Assembly (NCBI GenBank): GCA_963707275.1
Contig: CAVPPH010000009.1
Coordinates: 124,001-188,000, forward strand
Length of the DNA stretch: 64,000 nt
Source: JACKBK01 sp963707275
Lineage (GTDB): Bacteria > Chloroflexota > Anaerolineae > JAAEKA01
Reading direction: 5' to 3'
A program made the position numbers and the translations under genes. Below are positions 37,096 through 47,601 of this stretch, in pieces; position 1 is the stretch's first letter, and every line of letters starts with the position of its first letter. The notes beneath the pieces are model-generated. The model searched no databases. It had not been told where the DNA came from and saw nothing but the letters and a program-made list of their open reading frames with translations.

Positions 37096-40000
37096 TCAGT
37101 CGCTGATCTCGACATTGGCAGCGCCCAGCCGGCGGGCAAGTTGCTGGTGCAGGTCGTCGTTGAAATCGGTGGTATCGTTGGGGAAATCCAGCCGCAGCGC
37201 ACTGCCGTTCTTCTTCAGCACCACACAGAAGCGGTCCGGTCCGGGCTGCTCGCGCAGCAGGTCATACACCCACGAAAGCAGCTTCTTGTCGCGCTCCACG
37301 TCGTGGGAGCGATGGACCGTGACACATACTTCGACCGGCTGGCGCGCTGGGACAGGTAATCGGTGATCAGTAATCGGTGATCGGTCGTCAGCGGCCGGTA
37401 GTTGGTGATCGGTGATCGGTAATCGGTGATCAGTTAGCTCGGGTTCAGTTTCAGCAACTGGCAGCTTGACCACCTGCGCAGTGATCTCCGTTTCCCTTGT
37501 TTCCCTTTCTTCCCTCGTTTCCTTCTTTTCCCTTCCGCCCCCCTCCTCCCACATCGCCGGCGCCTCGCGCAGCCACTCCGGTTCCTCCAACGCGAACGGA
37601 TTGTCGCTGTCCGTGGATGACGTGTCGTACTCTGCTTCCTCTTCAGCGACCCGGGTTGGTGCACTGAACGTAGCGACCGGTTTTGCGCCGCCGTTGGCGT
37701 TGACGAACTCCGGCTGGCTGGGCAGGCCGGCTGAGTTATCCGCATCGCCGCCCATATCGATGGCGCGCATCACGTAGTCCTGTACCTCGTCACAGATGAC
37801 CGTCATCTGCTCGCCGCGCTTATCCGCCTTGCCGCGCACCAGTACGATCTTGTCCTGTTGCCACTTGTCGCGGGTTGCTTCCCATACCTTGGGGAACACC
37901 ACCATGTCGCACTGACCTTGCAGGTCTTCCAGGGTGACGAAGGCCATCTTGGCGCCCTTCTTGGTGGTGATCTCGTTCATGCGCACCACATTGCCCGCCA
38001 GCACGACGTTCTTGCCGGCGTAGGTCTCGTCGATGTCGCCGCAAAAGCAGGTGATGATTCCGGTCAGATCGACTGTCATCTGCTGCAAGGGATGTGACGA
38101 TACGAAGACGCCCAGCAACTCTTTTTCAAACGCCAGCCGCTCCTTGGGCGTCATCGGCGTGACGTCCTTGAGGCGCAGGCTGGCCGGCGCGGCTGCCGCG
38201 GCGCTGCCGAACAGGTCGAACATGGTGAGCTGACCTGCCTCTTCCGCCTCGTGGCCCGTCTTGCTGATGCCGATCATCTGGTCCATTGCTTCCAGCAGTT
38301 GCGCGCGGCGTCCAAACGCGTCCAGCGCGCCCACCTTGATCAGACATTCCAGCGCCTTCTTGCCCACCTTGCGCAGATCGACACGCTGGCAGAAGTCCTC
38401 CAGCGACTGGAATGCCCCGCCTTCCTGGCGGGCGTCGAGAATGGCCTGCACGGAGCCCTCGCCGACGTTCTTGATGGCAGCCAGGCCGTAGCGGATGGCT
38501 GCGCCCGGCGGGATCGGGAACGCGTAGCTGATGCGCGAATCCTTGCCCACCGGCGGTGGCATGTCGTCGCCATGCTGCTCGACCACGAAATCCATGCCGC
38601 TGGCGTTGATGTCAGGCGCCAGTACCTCGATGCCCATGCGCCGCGAGTCGGTGATGTAGTAGGCGACTTTCTCGCTGTTGTTGCGTTCAACTTGCAGCAT
38701 GGCCGCCATGTATTCCAGCGGGTAGTGCGCCTTGAGGTAGGCCGTCTGCACGGTGATGACGGCGTAGTCGGCGGCGTGCGCCCGGTTGAAGCCGTAGCGC
38801 GGCAAAGCCCATCAACGCGTCCCAGATCGTGTCCGCTTCCTTGCGACTCAGGCCAACCTGCGTCCTGGACCCCGCCGCGAAGATCTCGCGATGCTGGATC
38901 AGCGTCTTCTCCGACTTCTTGCTGATGCCGCGGCGCACGTTGTCCGCTTCTGCAGCCGTGTAGCCGGCGATGTCGGTCAGGAGTCGGATGACCTGTTCCT
39001 GGTAGACGCAGATTCCGTACGTCTCACCCAAGATCGGCTCCAGCACCGGATGCACGTATTCCGCTTCCTGACGGCCGTGCATCACCGCGATGTAGTCGGG
39101 GATGAAGTCCATCGGGCCGGGGCGGTAGAGGCTGATGGCGGCCACGATGTGGTTGAATTCGCTGGGCTGCATGTCCTGCAGCATGCGGCGCAGGCCCGCG
39201 CCTTCGACCTGGAATACGCCTGACACCTCGCCGCTGGAGAGCAGCTTGTAGCTTTCCTCGTCGTCCAGCGGGATGTTGTCCAGGGTGAACTCGATGCCGT
39301 GCCGCTCGCGGATGATCCGCGTCGCCTCGCGCATGACGGTCAGCGTCGACAGGCCCAGGAAATCGACCTTCAGCAGGCCGATGCTCTCGCAGATCGGAAA
39401 CTCGAACTGCGTCACTGCTTCGGTGATCACCGCCTTCTGCGGACGCATCACCGGCAGGTAGGTCGATCAGCGGTTGGTCGGTGACGATGACCGCCGCGGC
39501 GTGGGTGCTGGAATGCCGCGCCACACCTTCCAGCGCCATGGCGTTGTCCAGCAGTTCCCGGACGTAGTCCGTGCGCCTCGTACTCCGCGACCATATCGGG
39601 AACGACCAGATCCAGCTTCTTCTCAGTCCCTGCCCAGCGCCTGCTCGATGGTTACCGGCTTGCCGGGAATGGCCGGGATCAGCTTGGCGATCCGGTCCAC
39701 CTCCTCCAGCGGCACATCCAGCGCCCGTCCCACATCGCGCACCGCTGCGCGCGCCTTCATGCGTCCAAAGCTGACGATCTGTGCCACGTGGTCCGCGCCG
39801 TACTTGTCGATGGTGTAGCGGATCATCTCCTCGCGCTGGTCGTCGGGGAAGTCGAGGTCGAAGTCGGGCATGGTGACGCGGCCCGGGTTCAGGAAGCGCT
39901 CGAACACCAGGTTGTTGACCAGCGGGTCGATACCGGTGATGCGCGACGGCGTAGGCCACGATCGAGCCGGCCCCGGAGCCGCGCACGTTGTACCAGATGC

Positions 40001-41100
40001 CGCGGCCGCGCGCGTACAGGCAGAGATCGGCGACGATCAGGAAGTAGACGTCGAAGCCCATCTGGTGGATGATCTTCAGCTCATGTTCCTTGCGCGCCTG
40101 CACATCTTCGTCGTCGGCGCGTGCCCCGTAGCGCCAACGCAGCCCCTCGTCGGTCATCTGGCGCAGATAGCTTTCGTAGGTGTGCCCGACGGGGATGTCA
40201 ATGTCGGGCAGGTGGTAGCTCCTGTCCTCCAGATCGACGTCGCACATCTCAGCGATGCGCAGCGTGTTGGTGAACGCGCTGTCGGGCAGGTTCGACCAGC
40301 GGTCGGAAGATGTCGCGCATCTCCTGGCCGCTTTTCAGGTAGTAGCTGCCCCCGGTCATGCGCATCCGGTCGTTGGCGCTCACCAGCGAGCCGGTCTGCA
40401 CGCACAGCAGCACGTCGTGGTAAGCCGCGTCACGCGCCTCGACATAATGTACGTCGTTGGTCGCGATCATGCCCACGTCGTAGCGCGCCGACCAGTCGAC
40501 CAGCGTCTTGTTGACCGTCTGCAGCGCCGGGATGTCGTGCTCCTGCAGTTCGATGAAGAAGCGATCCTTGCCGAACACGTCGAGGTACCAGTGCAGCCGA
40601 TCCAGCGCCAGTCGCTCCTGGGGCAGCGCGCCGTTTTCCGGATTGAGCAGGCTGGGCAGCTCAGCCGCCAGACAGCCGGTGGTGCAAATCAGCCCCTCGG
40701 CGTTGGCCGCCAGGTAGTCGGCGTCGATGCGCGGCTTGTAGTAATAGCCGTTGAGCTGCGCGTCGGAGCAGATCTTCAGCAGGTTTCGGTAGCCGGTCTG
40801 GTTCTGAGCCAGCAGCAGCAGGTGGTGGCGCTGCTTGTCGTCCACAGAGTCGCGGCCTGTCATCGGCCGGCCCCAGCGGGTCAGGTACGCTTCGACACCA
40901 ATGACCGGACGGATGCCGGCCGAGCGGCAGGCGCGGAAGAATGGAATCACCCCATGCATGGTGCCGTGGTCGGTCAGGGCGAGCGCGGGCTGGCCCAGCG
41001 CCTTGGCGCGCTCCACCAGCTTGTCGACCCGACCCAGGCCGTCAAGTAGCGAAAACTCTGAGTGAACGTGAAGATGGACGAAATCGTCGGACTGGTTCAT
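37096..41100 (-). CDS. dnaE: Replicative DNA polymerase III alpha subunit DnaE (about five frameshifts)
   Basis: The reconstructed protein has about 1330 residues. It begins with the PHP domain (FVHLHVHSEFSLLDG, LALTDHGTMHGVIPFF). The polymerase core has RGSGAGSIVAYA, the catalytic PDFDLDFPDDQREE (near nt 39870), LLKVDFLGLSTLTV, SLYRPGPMDFIPDYI and FNRAHAADYAVI. An HhH region (YGLAAIKNVGEGSVQAIL) and an OB fold (VVLAGNVVRMNEITTKKG) follow, then a variable C-terminal part. Frame changes lie near 40300, 39950, 39627, 39455 and 38805; a polymerase with all of these could not work, so they are probably sequence errors. The C-terminal third carries low-complexity in-frame segments. It is divergent from the SAHH-like gene. 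Confidence 0.9.
37361..37437. repeat. ATCGGTGATCAGTAATC-type repeat in frame in the C-terminal part of dnaE
   Basis: The segment consists of variants of GGTGATCAGTAATCGGTGATC. On the minus strand it is translated in the dnaE frame as repeats of TDHRLPITDH. The same words occur at 51672-51758 between cysS and rlmB. Confidence 0.75.
37489..37552. repeat. GA-rich (sense strand) low-complexity segment in dnaE
   Basis: The plus strand is pyrimidine-rich (CCCTTGTTTCCCTTTCTTCC and following), which gives the dnaE chain an Arg/Glu/Thr-only stretch (KKETREERETRETE). It is the same kind of tract as the three GA-rich inserts in dnaE2. Confidence 0.65.
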
Positions 41101-41358
41101 GAAATTAGCAAATCTATGGCAAAATGGGCGGGAAACGGGTCCAAATTATACCACGGACACATTCCGTCCGCTAGCTGTCGCTGGCTACCTTCCTGCCAAA
41201 GGCTTGCGGATTTTAAGTTTGGCCATGGCGCGTTTGCCAGAAAAATGCGGCTGAAGCCTCGCTCCAGGGGGGAACAGCACTACAGAGATCTTCGCCAACC
41301 AGTGAACTTGACGTGCCGACAAGAGCGGGTGTATCTTAGTTGCCTGACTGTTCAGAGC

Positions 41359-41367
41359 AAGGAGGTG
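41359..41367 (+). promoter_or_regulatory. Strong ribosome binding site before a non-standard start
   Basis: AAGGAGGTG is fully complementary to the 16S rRNA 3' end. GGAGG ends 8 bases before ATC at 41374. The upstream in-frame ATGs at 41062-41074 have no such site and lie in DNA antisense to the dnaE start. Confidence 0.5.
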
Positions 41368-41373
41368 TTCACC

Positions 41374-43781
41374 ATCATAGAATACATTGTAGCCAGTCCC
41401 GACAGCGATGAGTCGGTGCTGGACACGACCAATATCCCCCTGTTCCACGGCCTTTCGGTGCTCTCATACGACCTGTGCGAGTTGATCGCCGAGCAGGTCA
41501 GGGCCGAGTTCGCCGATATTTACATCCGTCGAGCGTTGAAACCGCGCGAGAACCCTGAGTTGATCGAAATCCTGGGAATTTCGCACGTCGCTGTGCGCGG
41601 CGAACTCGGCCCGATGGCAACCGCAATAGCCGATCCCGACCGGCTACACTACAGCCTGCGGACGGCATTGGGCACGCTGCATCAGGGCGACCACCGCGCC
41701 AGCCTGTTTCCACAACAGGGCGAGCAGGCCAAAGCGCTGGTGCTTGACTTCGACGAGACTGGCACTGCCGGCATCAGCGGCCAGCGGCTGGTGATGGAGC
41801 AGCGCGGCGCAGCAGGCGACTCTTGGCTGGTCTTCACTGTCGAGGATCTGGCGAGCCCGCGCACCGATTTGGGCAGCCTGCCGCACATTCGGGTAGATCT
41901 GAACCAGTGGAGCTTCATCGTTGGTTCGACGCGCATTGCACTCAGCCTGCAAGCCTGGATTCGCCGCCAGGCTGAGCGCGGTCACCGCTCCGTCACCGAG
42001 CTGCGCAACCCCTACAGCCACATGTTCGCGCAACTGGCGAAGTATGAGTTCGCCGATCTGGATCGTGTCGCCGTTTACTGGACGGCCGATCTGGTGCCGC
42101 GCATTCTGGAGAGCGAACCAAGAGAACTTGACCGCCTCCTCAAGCATGTACTGGTGGTTTTCGAAGATCGGCGGGTACGGCGCGTGCTGACCGCCGGCCG
42201 GGTGCTGAATATCCTAAGCGACGACATGGTGCTGTACGTCAGCCTGTCACAGCTTGGCCGAGTGTTGAACCTGAGCCTGGGCGAGCGGCGACCAAAGGCC
42301 GACCTATCAGCCTATCTGGCGCGGATGCCCGCCACGACCGCACAGGTGGCAGCCGCCGAAGACCAGCAGCCGCTGGCAGGCATCAAGGTGTTTCTGATCC
42401 ACCACATCACCGCTGAAGTGCTGGGGTTGATCGATGCGATACGTCAGCCTGGGGTGCACCGATTTGACGACCTTGTTCGTAGCTCTACAGCGGTGAAGTG
42501 CCGGATGACTACCTCAACGCGCTGCTGGAGTTGCCGGCCGGCGAGTTTCGCTGCCTGGCGCTGGACAATGTGCCGCAGGCGGGCACCGTCGAGGGCCGCT
42601 ACGAGCTATCGAACCGCTACTCAGAGTTGCACGACCAGCAGGAGTTGGCGAAAAGCCTGGCGCGTGACCGGCTGCGCTATCTGGAAGCCATGCAGACTGC
42701 GGCCGTGGCTGAGTTTTTCCGCCAACTGGCGCGTGCAACAGATAACGGACAGCGCTGCCTGATCGTCGAGGACGGCGGCTATCTGGCACCCGCGCTGAAC
42801 GACCATGCGTTGCAGCACAAGACGGTCGCCGAGCTTTTCGCGCAGTTTGGCATGTCGTCCCCCGACAGCCGGCCGCTGAGCGACGCGTTGACCGGCGCGC
42901 TGCTGGGCACGGTTGAGCATACCCGCAGCGGCTACGACCGACTGGCGCGCGTCGAAGAGCGCCACGGCCGGCTGTCGTTTCCGGCGCTCTCCATAGCTCG
43001 CTCCAACCTGAAAACGGAGACCGAGGCGCAGGACGTGGCCGACACCGTGCTCAACGCGATCGAGAACACCCTGCACGCAGCCGGCCAGACGCTGAGCCGG
43101 CGCACCTGTCTGGTGATCGGATCGCGCGGCAACATCGGGCGCTGCCTGATGACCAGCCTGTCGGCGCGGCTGAAAGAGCCGGCCGCTCAGCTTTGCGGCG
43201 TCGATCTCAAGGCTGGCGCAGCGGACCCCGTCCGCTGGCTGGAGACTGACAGCTTTGCCGCGCTGCCTGAAATCCGCCGCCAGAAGCTTGACATGATCAT
43301 CGGTGTGACGGGGACCAGCGTCTTGCAGCCGCAGGAACTGGAGCAGTGGCTCCTGACCACCGCCTCACAGCACTTGATTTTGGCGTCAGGATCGAGCAAA
43401 ACGGTGGAGTTCGAGGCTGTATCGGTCTGGCTTGACATGCTGCTCACCGATCCCGCGCCCCGGCTGGGTGGCTTGCCAGCCACGGTCTCGTCTTATGAGT
43501 TCCTGGACCCGCAGAGCGGCAAGCCGTTTGGTCGCCGCATTCGCATTGAGATCGATGGCCCCGCGGGCGTGCTGCGCCGCGAGCTGGTGCTGCTCGCGAA
43601 TCTAACCCCTGTTAATTTCATGTATTACGGTGTTCCCACCGAAGGAATCGACGCGGTTCTGGCGCAGTTGTTGGCCAGCTCGCTGACGCTGGTCGAGCTC
43701 ACCCTGGCTGGCCAGCTGACGCCGCGTCTACACGCATTAGACCTGGACATCCAGGTTCCCATGGCTGGTGTCGATTTCTAG
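41374..43781 (+). CDS. Large protein of unknown function with S-adenosylhomocysteine-hydrolase-like C-terminal half (one frameshift)
   Basis: The protein has about 800 residues. The first 350 (from IIEYIVASPDSDESVLDTTN) match nothing I recognise. The rest follows adenosylhomocysteinase block by block: VFLIHHITAEVLGLIDAI for SLHIEAKTA, VEDGGYLAP for DDGGD, GTVEHTRSGYDRL for GVSEETTTGVHRL, FPALSIARSNLKTETEAQD for PAINVNDSVTKSKFDN, the NAD-type CLVIGSRGNIGRCL, and DMIIGVTGTSVL. The catalytic Lys seems kept, the partner Asp is Glu, and the GHFDxE histidine is absent (ASGSSKTVEFE), so hydrolase activity is doubtful. The frame changes near 42482. AAGGAGGTG at 41359-41367 points to a start at ATC 41374 or ATA 41377; no ATG, GTG or TTG fits, and the frame runs open to 41062. 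Confidence 0.6.
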
Positions 43782-43808
43782 CCAGACTTTGTGGATCGGC
43801 GCAACTCT

Positions 43809-44873
43809 CTATCCATCGGTCCGGCGCACCAGATAGCGCGCTTCGCCCTGTACCGGCGCTGTCAGCCGCAGATACGGCTCACGCTGCACGACCAGCACGG
43901 TCCAATACAGGTTGCCCATACGAAACTGTCCACTTTCGAACAGGGGATCGAGGTTGACCTCCTGCGAGGGCATTATGGTGGCAGGCGCTATGCCGCGCGC
44001 CTGACCAGGATCCTGGTCAGGCGACCACACCACAATTTCGTAGGCTTGACCGTGCGCCAGTTGCCCTGCGGGACGCCATTCGAAGGTGGTCATGCCTGCC
44101 AGTCGTGCGTCCACCGGAGGGTTGATCAACTCGGGTGCGGTCGGTTTTGTTACAGCGGGCGACTGTGGCGTTGATGCAACGTGCAACGGTTGCGGCGTTG
44201 GAATAGCGGACAGAACCGCCCGAACGGTTGGTACTGGAGTCCGGGCAGGCGCCGCATCGAGCCGGCGGGCAGGCGGCGGTGACTGAAGCGTGGCGGCAAA
44301 GATTGTCCCAACAGGCTGCGGTGTGACGGGAGGAGTCGGCGAGAGGTACTGTTGTGCGGAGACGGCTTGCATAGGTCCCAACGTGCCACTTGGCCCGCGC
44401 TCCACGGGGATAGTCACGACTAAGGTCGGTGATTGGCGCACGGTCAGTACCTCTGCCGGGACGACACTGGCGGCTGTAGCAATTGTTGCGGCCCTACGTT
44501 CGTCCCACCGCGGTACGTCAACTGTCGTCGGCGTGGCATCTGCCGCTGGCGGCATTGATTGGCTCACCAGCAACTGAGTAACTGGGGTGACCGTATCCAG
44601 AACAACATAGGCCGTTATGGTGCCGCCGCCGACAGGTTCTCGTTTTTCGACGGCAGGGGTGTTCCCAGTCGTTGAGGGGGTGGGCGAAGGCTCTAACGTG
44701 ACTGTTGCCGTCGCGGACGGTGCAGGCGTGAACCAAGCTTCTGCGACAGAATCGGATCCGGCCGGTCGTTTGTCGCTGAGTGACGGCAGGCCAAGGCCGA
44801 TCAAAGCCGCCAGGGCAATTACAATGGCAATCAACGTCGCAGTGGAGCGGACGCTACTCTTTTCGAGATACAT
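43809..44873 (-). CDS. Membrane-anchored Pro/Thr-rich extracellular protein
   Basis: The protein of about 354 residues starts MYLEKSSVRSTATL and has one N-terminal membrane helix (LIAIVIALAALIGLGL). A 200-residue Pro/Ser/Thr-rich stalk follows. The C-terminal domain of about 100 residues (PELINPPVDARLAG, FEWRPAGQLAHGQAYEIVVW, YWTVLVVQREPYLRL) looks like the fibronectin-like modules at the ends of Chloroflexota surface proteins. Function is unknown. The upstream in-frame ATG at 44903 is possible, but the hydrophobic segment fits the start used here. Confidence 0.65.
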   Translation of the reverse strand: MYLEKSSVRSTATLIAIVIALAALIGLGLPSLSDKRPAGSDSVAEAWFTPAPSATATVTLEPSPTPSTTGNTPAVEKREPVGGGTITAYVVLDTVTPVTQLLVSQSMPPAADATPTTVDVPRWDERRAATIATAASVVPAEVLTVRQSPTLVVTIPVERGPSGTLGPMQAVSAQQYLSPTPPVTPQPVGTIFAATLQSPPPARRLDAAPARTPVPTVRAVLSAIPTPQPLHVASTPQSPAVTKPTAPELINPPVDARLAGMTTFEWRPAGQLAHGQAYEIVVWSPDQDPGQARGIAPATIMPSQEVNLDPLFESGQFRMGNLYWTVLVVQREPYLRLTAPVQGEARYLVRRTDG

Positions 44874-45232
44874 CGGTGTTTCCAATTCACAAAGGCGATG
44901 CATCGGCGGTGCATCGCAGAGGGCTTAAGCAGGATCAGTCTGAAGGCGCGTTACAACACTATTGACGTAGATTTCACATTCACGTTACGGGCAGACCGAG
45001 ATTTTCCCACAGATTGCGCATAGTTCTGTTTTCAAGCACCCAAACAATTCAGCCCGGACTGACTATTCCTTCATGGCGTGTACGGGGAGGTAACAGTTCG
45101 CGGGCAAGACGGTCGATCCTTCAATGCTCGGCTTGAGCAGTCATCTCGCGTCTACGATTCTGGCGCAGACACAGCCGAGCTTGAAACGGCCAGCGTAGCG
45201 ACAACTGTGCGATTGCTCTGAATTTCATTATT
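44874..45232. other. Divergent intergenic region
   Basis: The 359-bp gap between the anchored protein and the first URO-D gene holds one inverted repeat, GCGATGCA (44895-44902) and TGCATCGC (44910-44917), close to the start of the minus-strand gene. It could be an operator or a leader hairpin. I see no convincing promoter and no gene in the rest. Confidence 0.4.
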
Positions 45233-46408
45233 ATGGAAATCTCACAACCACTCACCGCGGCCGAACGCGAGGACTTTCGCCATCTCTTTGAGAAGCGCCT
45301 AGCCAAGGTCGATGCCAGGACCGCTGACGTATTTGCGTTCAAAAAGACCGCTGCACCGCCGTTCATGGTGAACAGCGCGCTTTACTGGGTGTTTGGTCTG
45401 GACACGGACACGCTACCTGCTGACTATTTCGATAGTCCGGCGGCGATGACCAACTTCCAGGAGCAAACCTATTACGAGCAGGTGAAGTCCATCGATGACG
45501 ATTTCGTGCCATATTTGATGCCCTGGTTCGGCACGGTGGTGGCCGCGTCGGCCTTTGGCTGCCAGATCGAGTATCCGCCCAAGGCCGATCCGGCGGCCAA
45601 CCCGCGCTACTACCCTGTGCGCACGCCTGAAGACATCAAGGAACTGCGCGTGCCCGACCCCGAGCGGGATGGGCTGATGCCAAAGGTGCTCGAGTTCCTG
45701 CGTTACATGAAGGCCAACAGCTTTCTTCCGGTCGGCATCACCGATTTTCAGGGTCCGCTGACTACCGCCAACCAGTTGCTTGGATACGACAAGCTGATCT
45801 ACCTGATGTTCGACCACCCGGCGCTGATGCATCAACTGATGGATGTCGTCACCGAGGCGCTGATTCTGTGGGTCAAGAAGCAGAAAGAGGTCATTGGCGA
45901 GCCGTTGACCGAGTGTATCGGAGACCAGCAGGTTTATACTGGCAAGAATGCAGGCGTCTGGTTCTCCGACGACGACGCGGTGCTGATGTCGCCCGAAACC
46001 TATCGTGAGTTCGTGGTACCATACAATTCGCGTATTCTGACGGCGTTCGGCGGCGGCTGCATCCACTACTGCGGCAACGCAACCCACCATGCTGACAGTT
46101 TTCTGGCGACCGAAGGTTTAAAGGCACTGAATATCTACAACCTGTACAACATCCCGTCGGTGGCCAAGCTGCAACAGAAGCTACGTGACCAGGTTGTGCT
46201 CTTTGTCTGCGATTTCACGCCGGTCGATTATGAGGCGTATTTCGACGAGATGCTGGCAACGCTCTCGCTTGAGGGTGTTGTGATCTGCTCGCAGTTCTCG
46301 CCGACTGTCGGTCTGCTCAAGGGCGGGCGCTACGAGTCGGTGACTCGCGACACCAGATCGGGCCGCAAGGCAACGTACGACTATCTGCGCAGCCGCCTGC
46401 CCGAATAG
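45233..46408 (+). CDS. Uroporphyrinogen decarboxylase (URO-D) family protein 1
   Basis: The 391-residue protein has the URO-D-type TIM barrel: PPFMVNSALYWVFGLDTDT, DDFVPYLMPWFGTVVAASAF, GITDFQGPLTTANQLLG, a metal-type site GGGCIHYCGNATHHAD and a final SLEGVVICSQFSPTVG strand. True HemE signatures at the N-terminus are lacking. The branch is closer to cobamide methyltransferases or to uncharacterised URO-D-like proteins. The next gene is a second member; no corrinoid protein is coded nearby, so the substrate is open. No Shine-Dalgarno sequence precedes the ATG. Confidence 0.75.
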   Translation: MEISQPLTAAEREDFRHLFEKRLAKVDARTADVFAFKKTAAPPFMVNSALYWVFGLDTDTLPADYFDSPAAMTNFQEQTYYEQVKSIDDDFVPYLMPWFGTVVAASAFGCQIEYPPKADPAANPRYYPVRTPEDIKELRVPDPERDGLMPKVLEFLRYMKANSFLPVGITDFQGPLTTANQLLGYDKLIYLMFDHPALMHQLMDVVTEALILWVKKQKEVIGEPLTECIGDQQVYTGKNAGVWFSDDDAVLMSPETYREFVVPYNSRILTAFGGGCIHYCGNATHHADSFLATEGLKALNIYNLYNIPSVAKLQQKLRDQVVLFVCDFTPVDYEAYFDEMLATLSLEGVVICSQFSPTVGLLKGGRYESVTRDTRSGRKATYDYLRSRLPE

Positions 46409-46438
46409 ACAATCCAGAAGAAACTCTCGGAGGCAACG

Positions 46439-47596
46439 ATGAATTCTCGCGAACGCGTGCAAATGGCGCTCAACCATCAGGAGCCTGATAAGATTCCGTT
46501 CGACCTCGGCGGCACACCGATGTCAGGCATTCACCATATCGCGTACAAAAATCTGCGCCAGTATCTTGGACTGCCCGACGAGGAGATCAAGATCAGCGAC
46601 TACATCCAGCTTCTGGCCGCGGTCAGCGACGATATGAAGGACCGGCTGCAGGTGGATATCCACAACATCGCGCCGCGATCTTCCGCCGCCTACAACCTGG
46701 GCTTTGAGATCGACGGCGACTATTCGACCTATGTTGATGAGTGGGGAATCGGCTGGCGCAGCCCGCTGGAGGGCGGCCTGTATTACGACATGTACTCCTG
46801 GCCGCTGGCGCCGTATGACAGCGTCGAGGCGATCAAGCAGAATTACAAGTGGCCGGATCCCACCGATCCCAACCGATTCGCCGGACTGCGCGCGGCCGCG
46901 TTGAAGACCATCGAGCAGGGGCGCGCGGTGGTAATCGGCTCCATCTCGGCCGGCGTGTCTGAGATGCATGCCTGGACACGCGGCTTCGAGAAGTACTTCA
47001 CCGACTTCTACCTCTACCCGGACGTGGCCGAGTACATCATGGATGAGGTCGTGGATCTCAAGATCGCCTTCTGGGAGCGAGCGCTGCAAGAGGTTGGCGA
47101 CCTGGTGGACGTGGTGATCGAGGCCGATGACCTGGCCGGGCAGAAGAACCTGTTTTTCTCGCGCGACATGTATCGCCGCTACATCAAGCCGCGTCACACT
47201 CGCCTGTTTTCCTACATCAAGTCGCGCACGGACGCCAAGCTCTTCTATCATTGCGACGGCGCGCTGCTGCCGATTCTGTGGGACCTCAAGGAGTCGGGCA
47301 TCGACATCCTGAACCCGCTGCAGAAAAGCGCTGCCGGCATCGATTACGTCGCGATCAAGAAGGAATACGGCAAGGATCTCTGCTTCTGGGGCGCTGGCGT
47401 GGATACGCAGCGTGTTTTTGACGAAGGCACGCCAGACGAAGTGCGCGCCGATGTGCGCTACAACATCGAAGCCTTGGCGCCTGGCGGCGGTTTCATTTTC
47501 ACCCCGATCCACAACACGCAGGCTACCGTTCCACCGGAAAACTATATGGCGATGTGGGAAACACTACAGGAGTACGCCGAATACAGCGGCGCGTAG
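46439..47596 (+). CDS. Uroporphyrinogen decarboxylase (URO-D) family protein 2
   Basis: The 385-residue protein starts MNSRERVQMALNHQEPDKIP, the usual start of this family (R-E-R-V-x-x-A-L-x-H-x-x-P-D-R). Later motifs are DEWGIGWRSPLEGGLYYDM, VVIEADDLAGQKNLFFSRDM, YHCDGALLPILWDLKESGID and NPLQKSAAGID. It lies 30 bp after the first URO-D gene with GGAGG before its ATG, so the two form an operon and may act as partners or on related substrates. It is not a canonical HemE. Confidence 0.78.
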   Translation: MNSRERVQMALNHQEPDKIPFDLGGTPMSGIHHIAYKNLRQYLGLPDEEIKISDYIQLLAAVSDDMKDRLQVDIHNIAPRSSAAYNLGFEIDGDYSTYVDEWGIGWRSPLEGGLYYDMYSWPLAPYDSVEAIKQNYKWPDPTDPNRFAGLRAAALKTIEQGRAVVIGSISAGVSEMHAWTRGFEKYFTDFYLYPDVAEYIMDEVVDLKIAFWERALQEVGDLVDVVIEADDLAGQKNLFFSRDMYRRYIKPRHTRLFSYIKSRTDAKLFYHCDGALLPILWDLKESGIDILNPLQKSAAGIDYVAIKKEYGKDLCFWGAGVDTQRVFDEGTPDEVRADVRYNIEALAPGGGFIFTPIHNTQATVPPENYMAMWETLQEYAEYSGA

Positions 47597-47601
47597 AGAG
47601 C

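Noticed and set aside
37096..41100. Programmed frameshifting or a split dnaE with several genes
   Set aside because: The shifts lie at unrelated sequences without slippery heptamers or stems, and similar shifts occur in unrelated genes. Sequence error explains them better.
45233..46408. hemE (uroporphyrinogen decarboxylase proper)
   Set aside because: The N-terminal HemE signature and its usual heme-gene neighbours are lacking; only the wider URO-D fold is supported.
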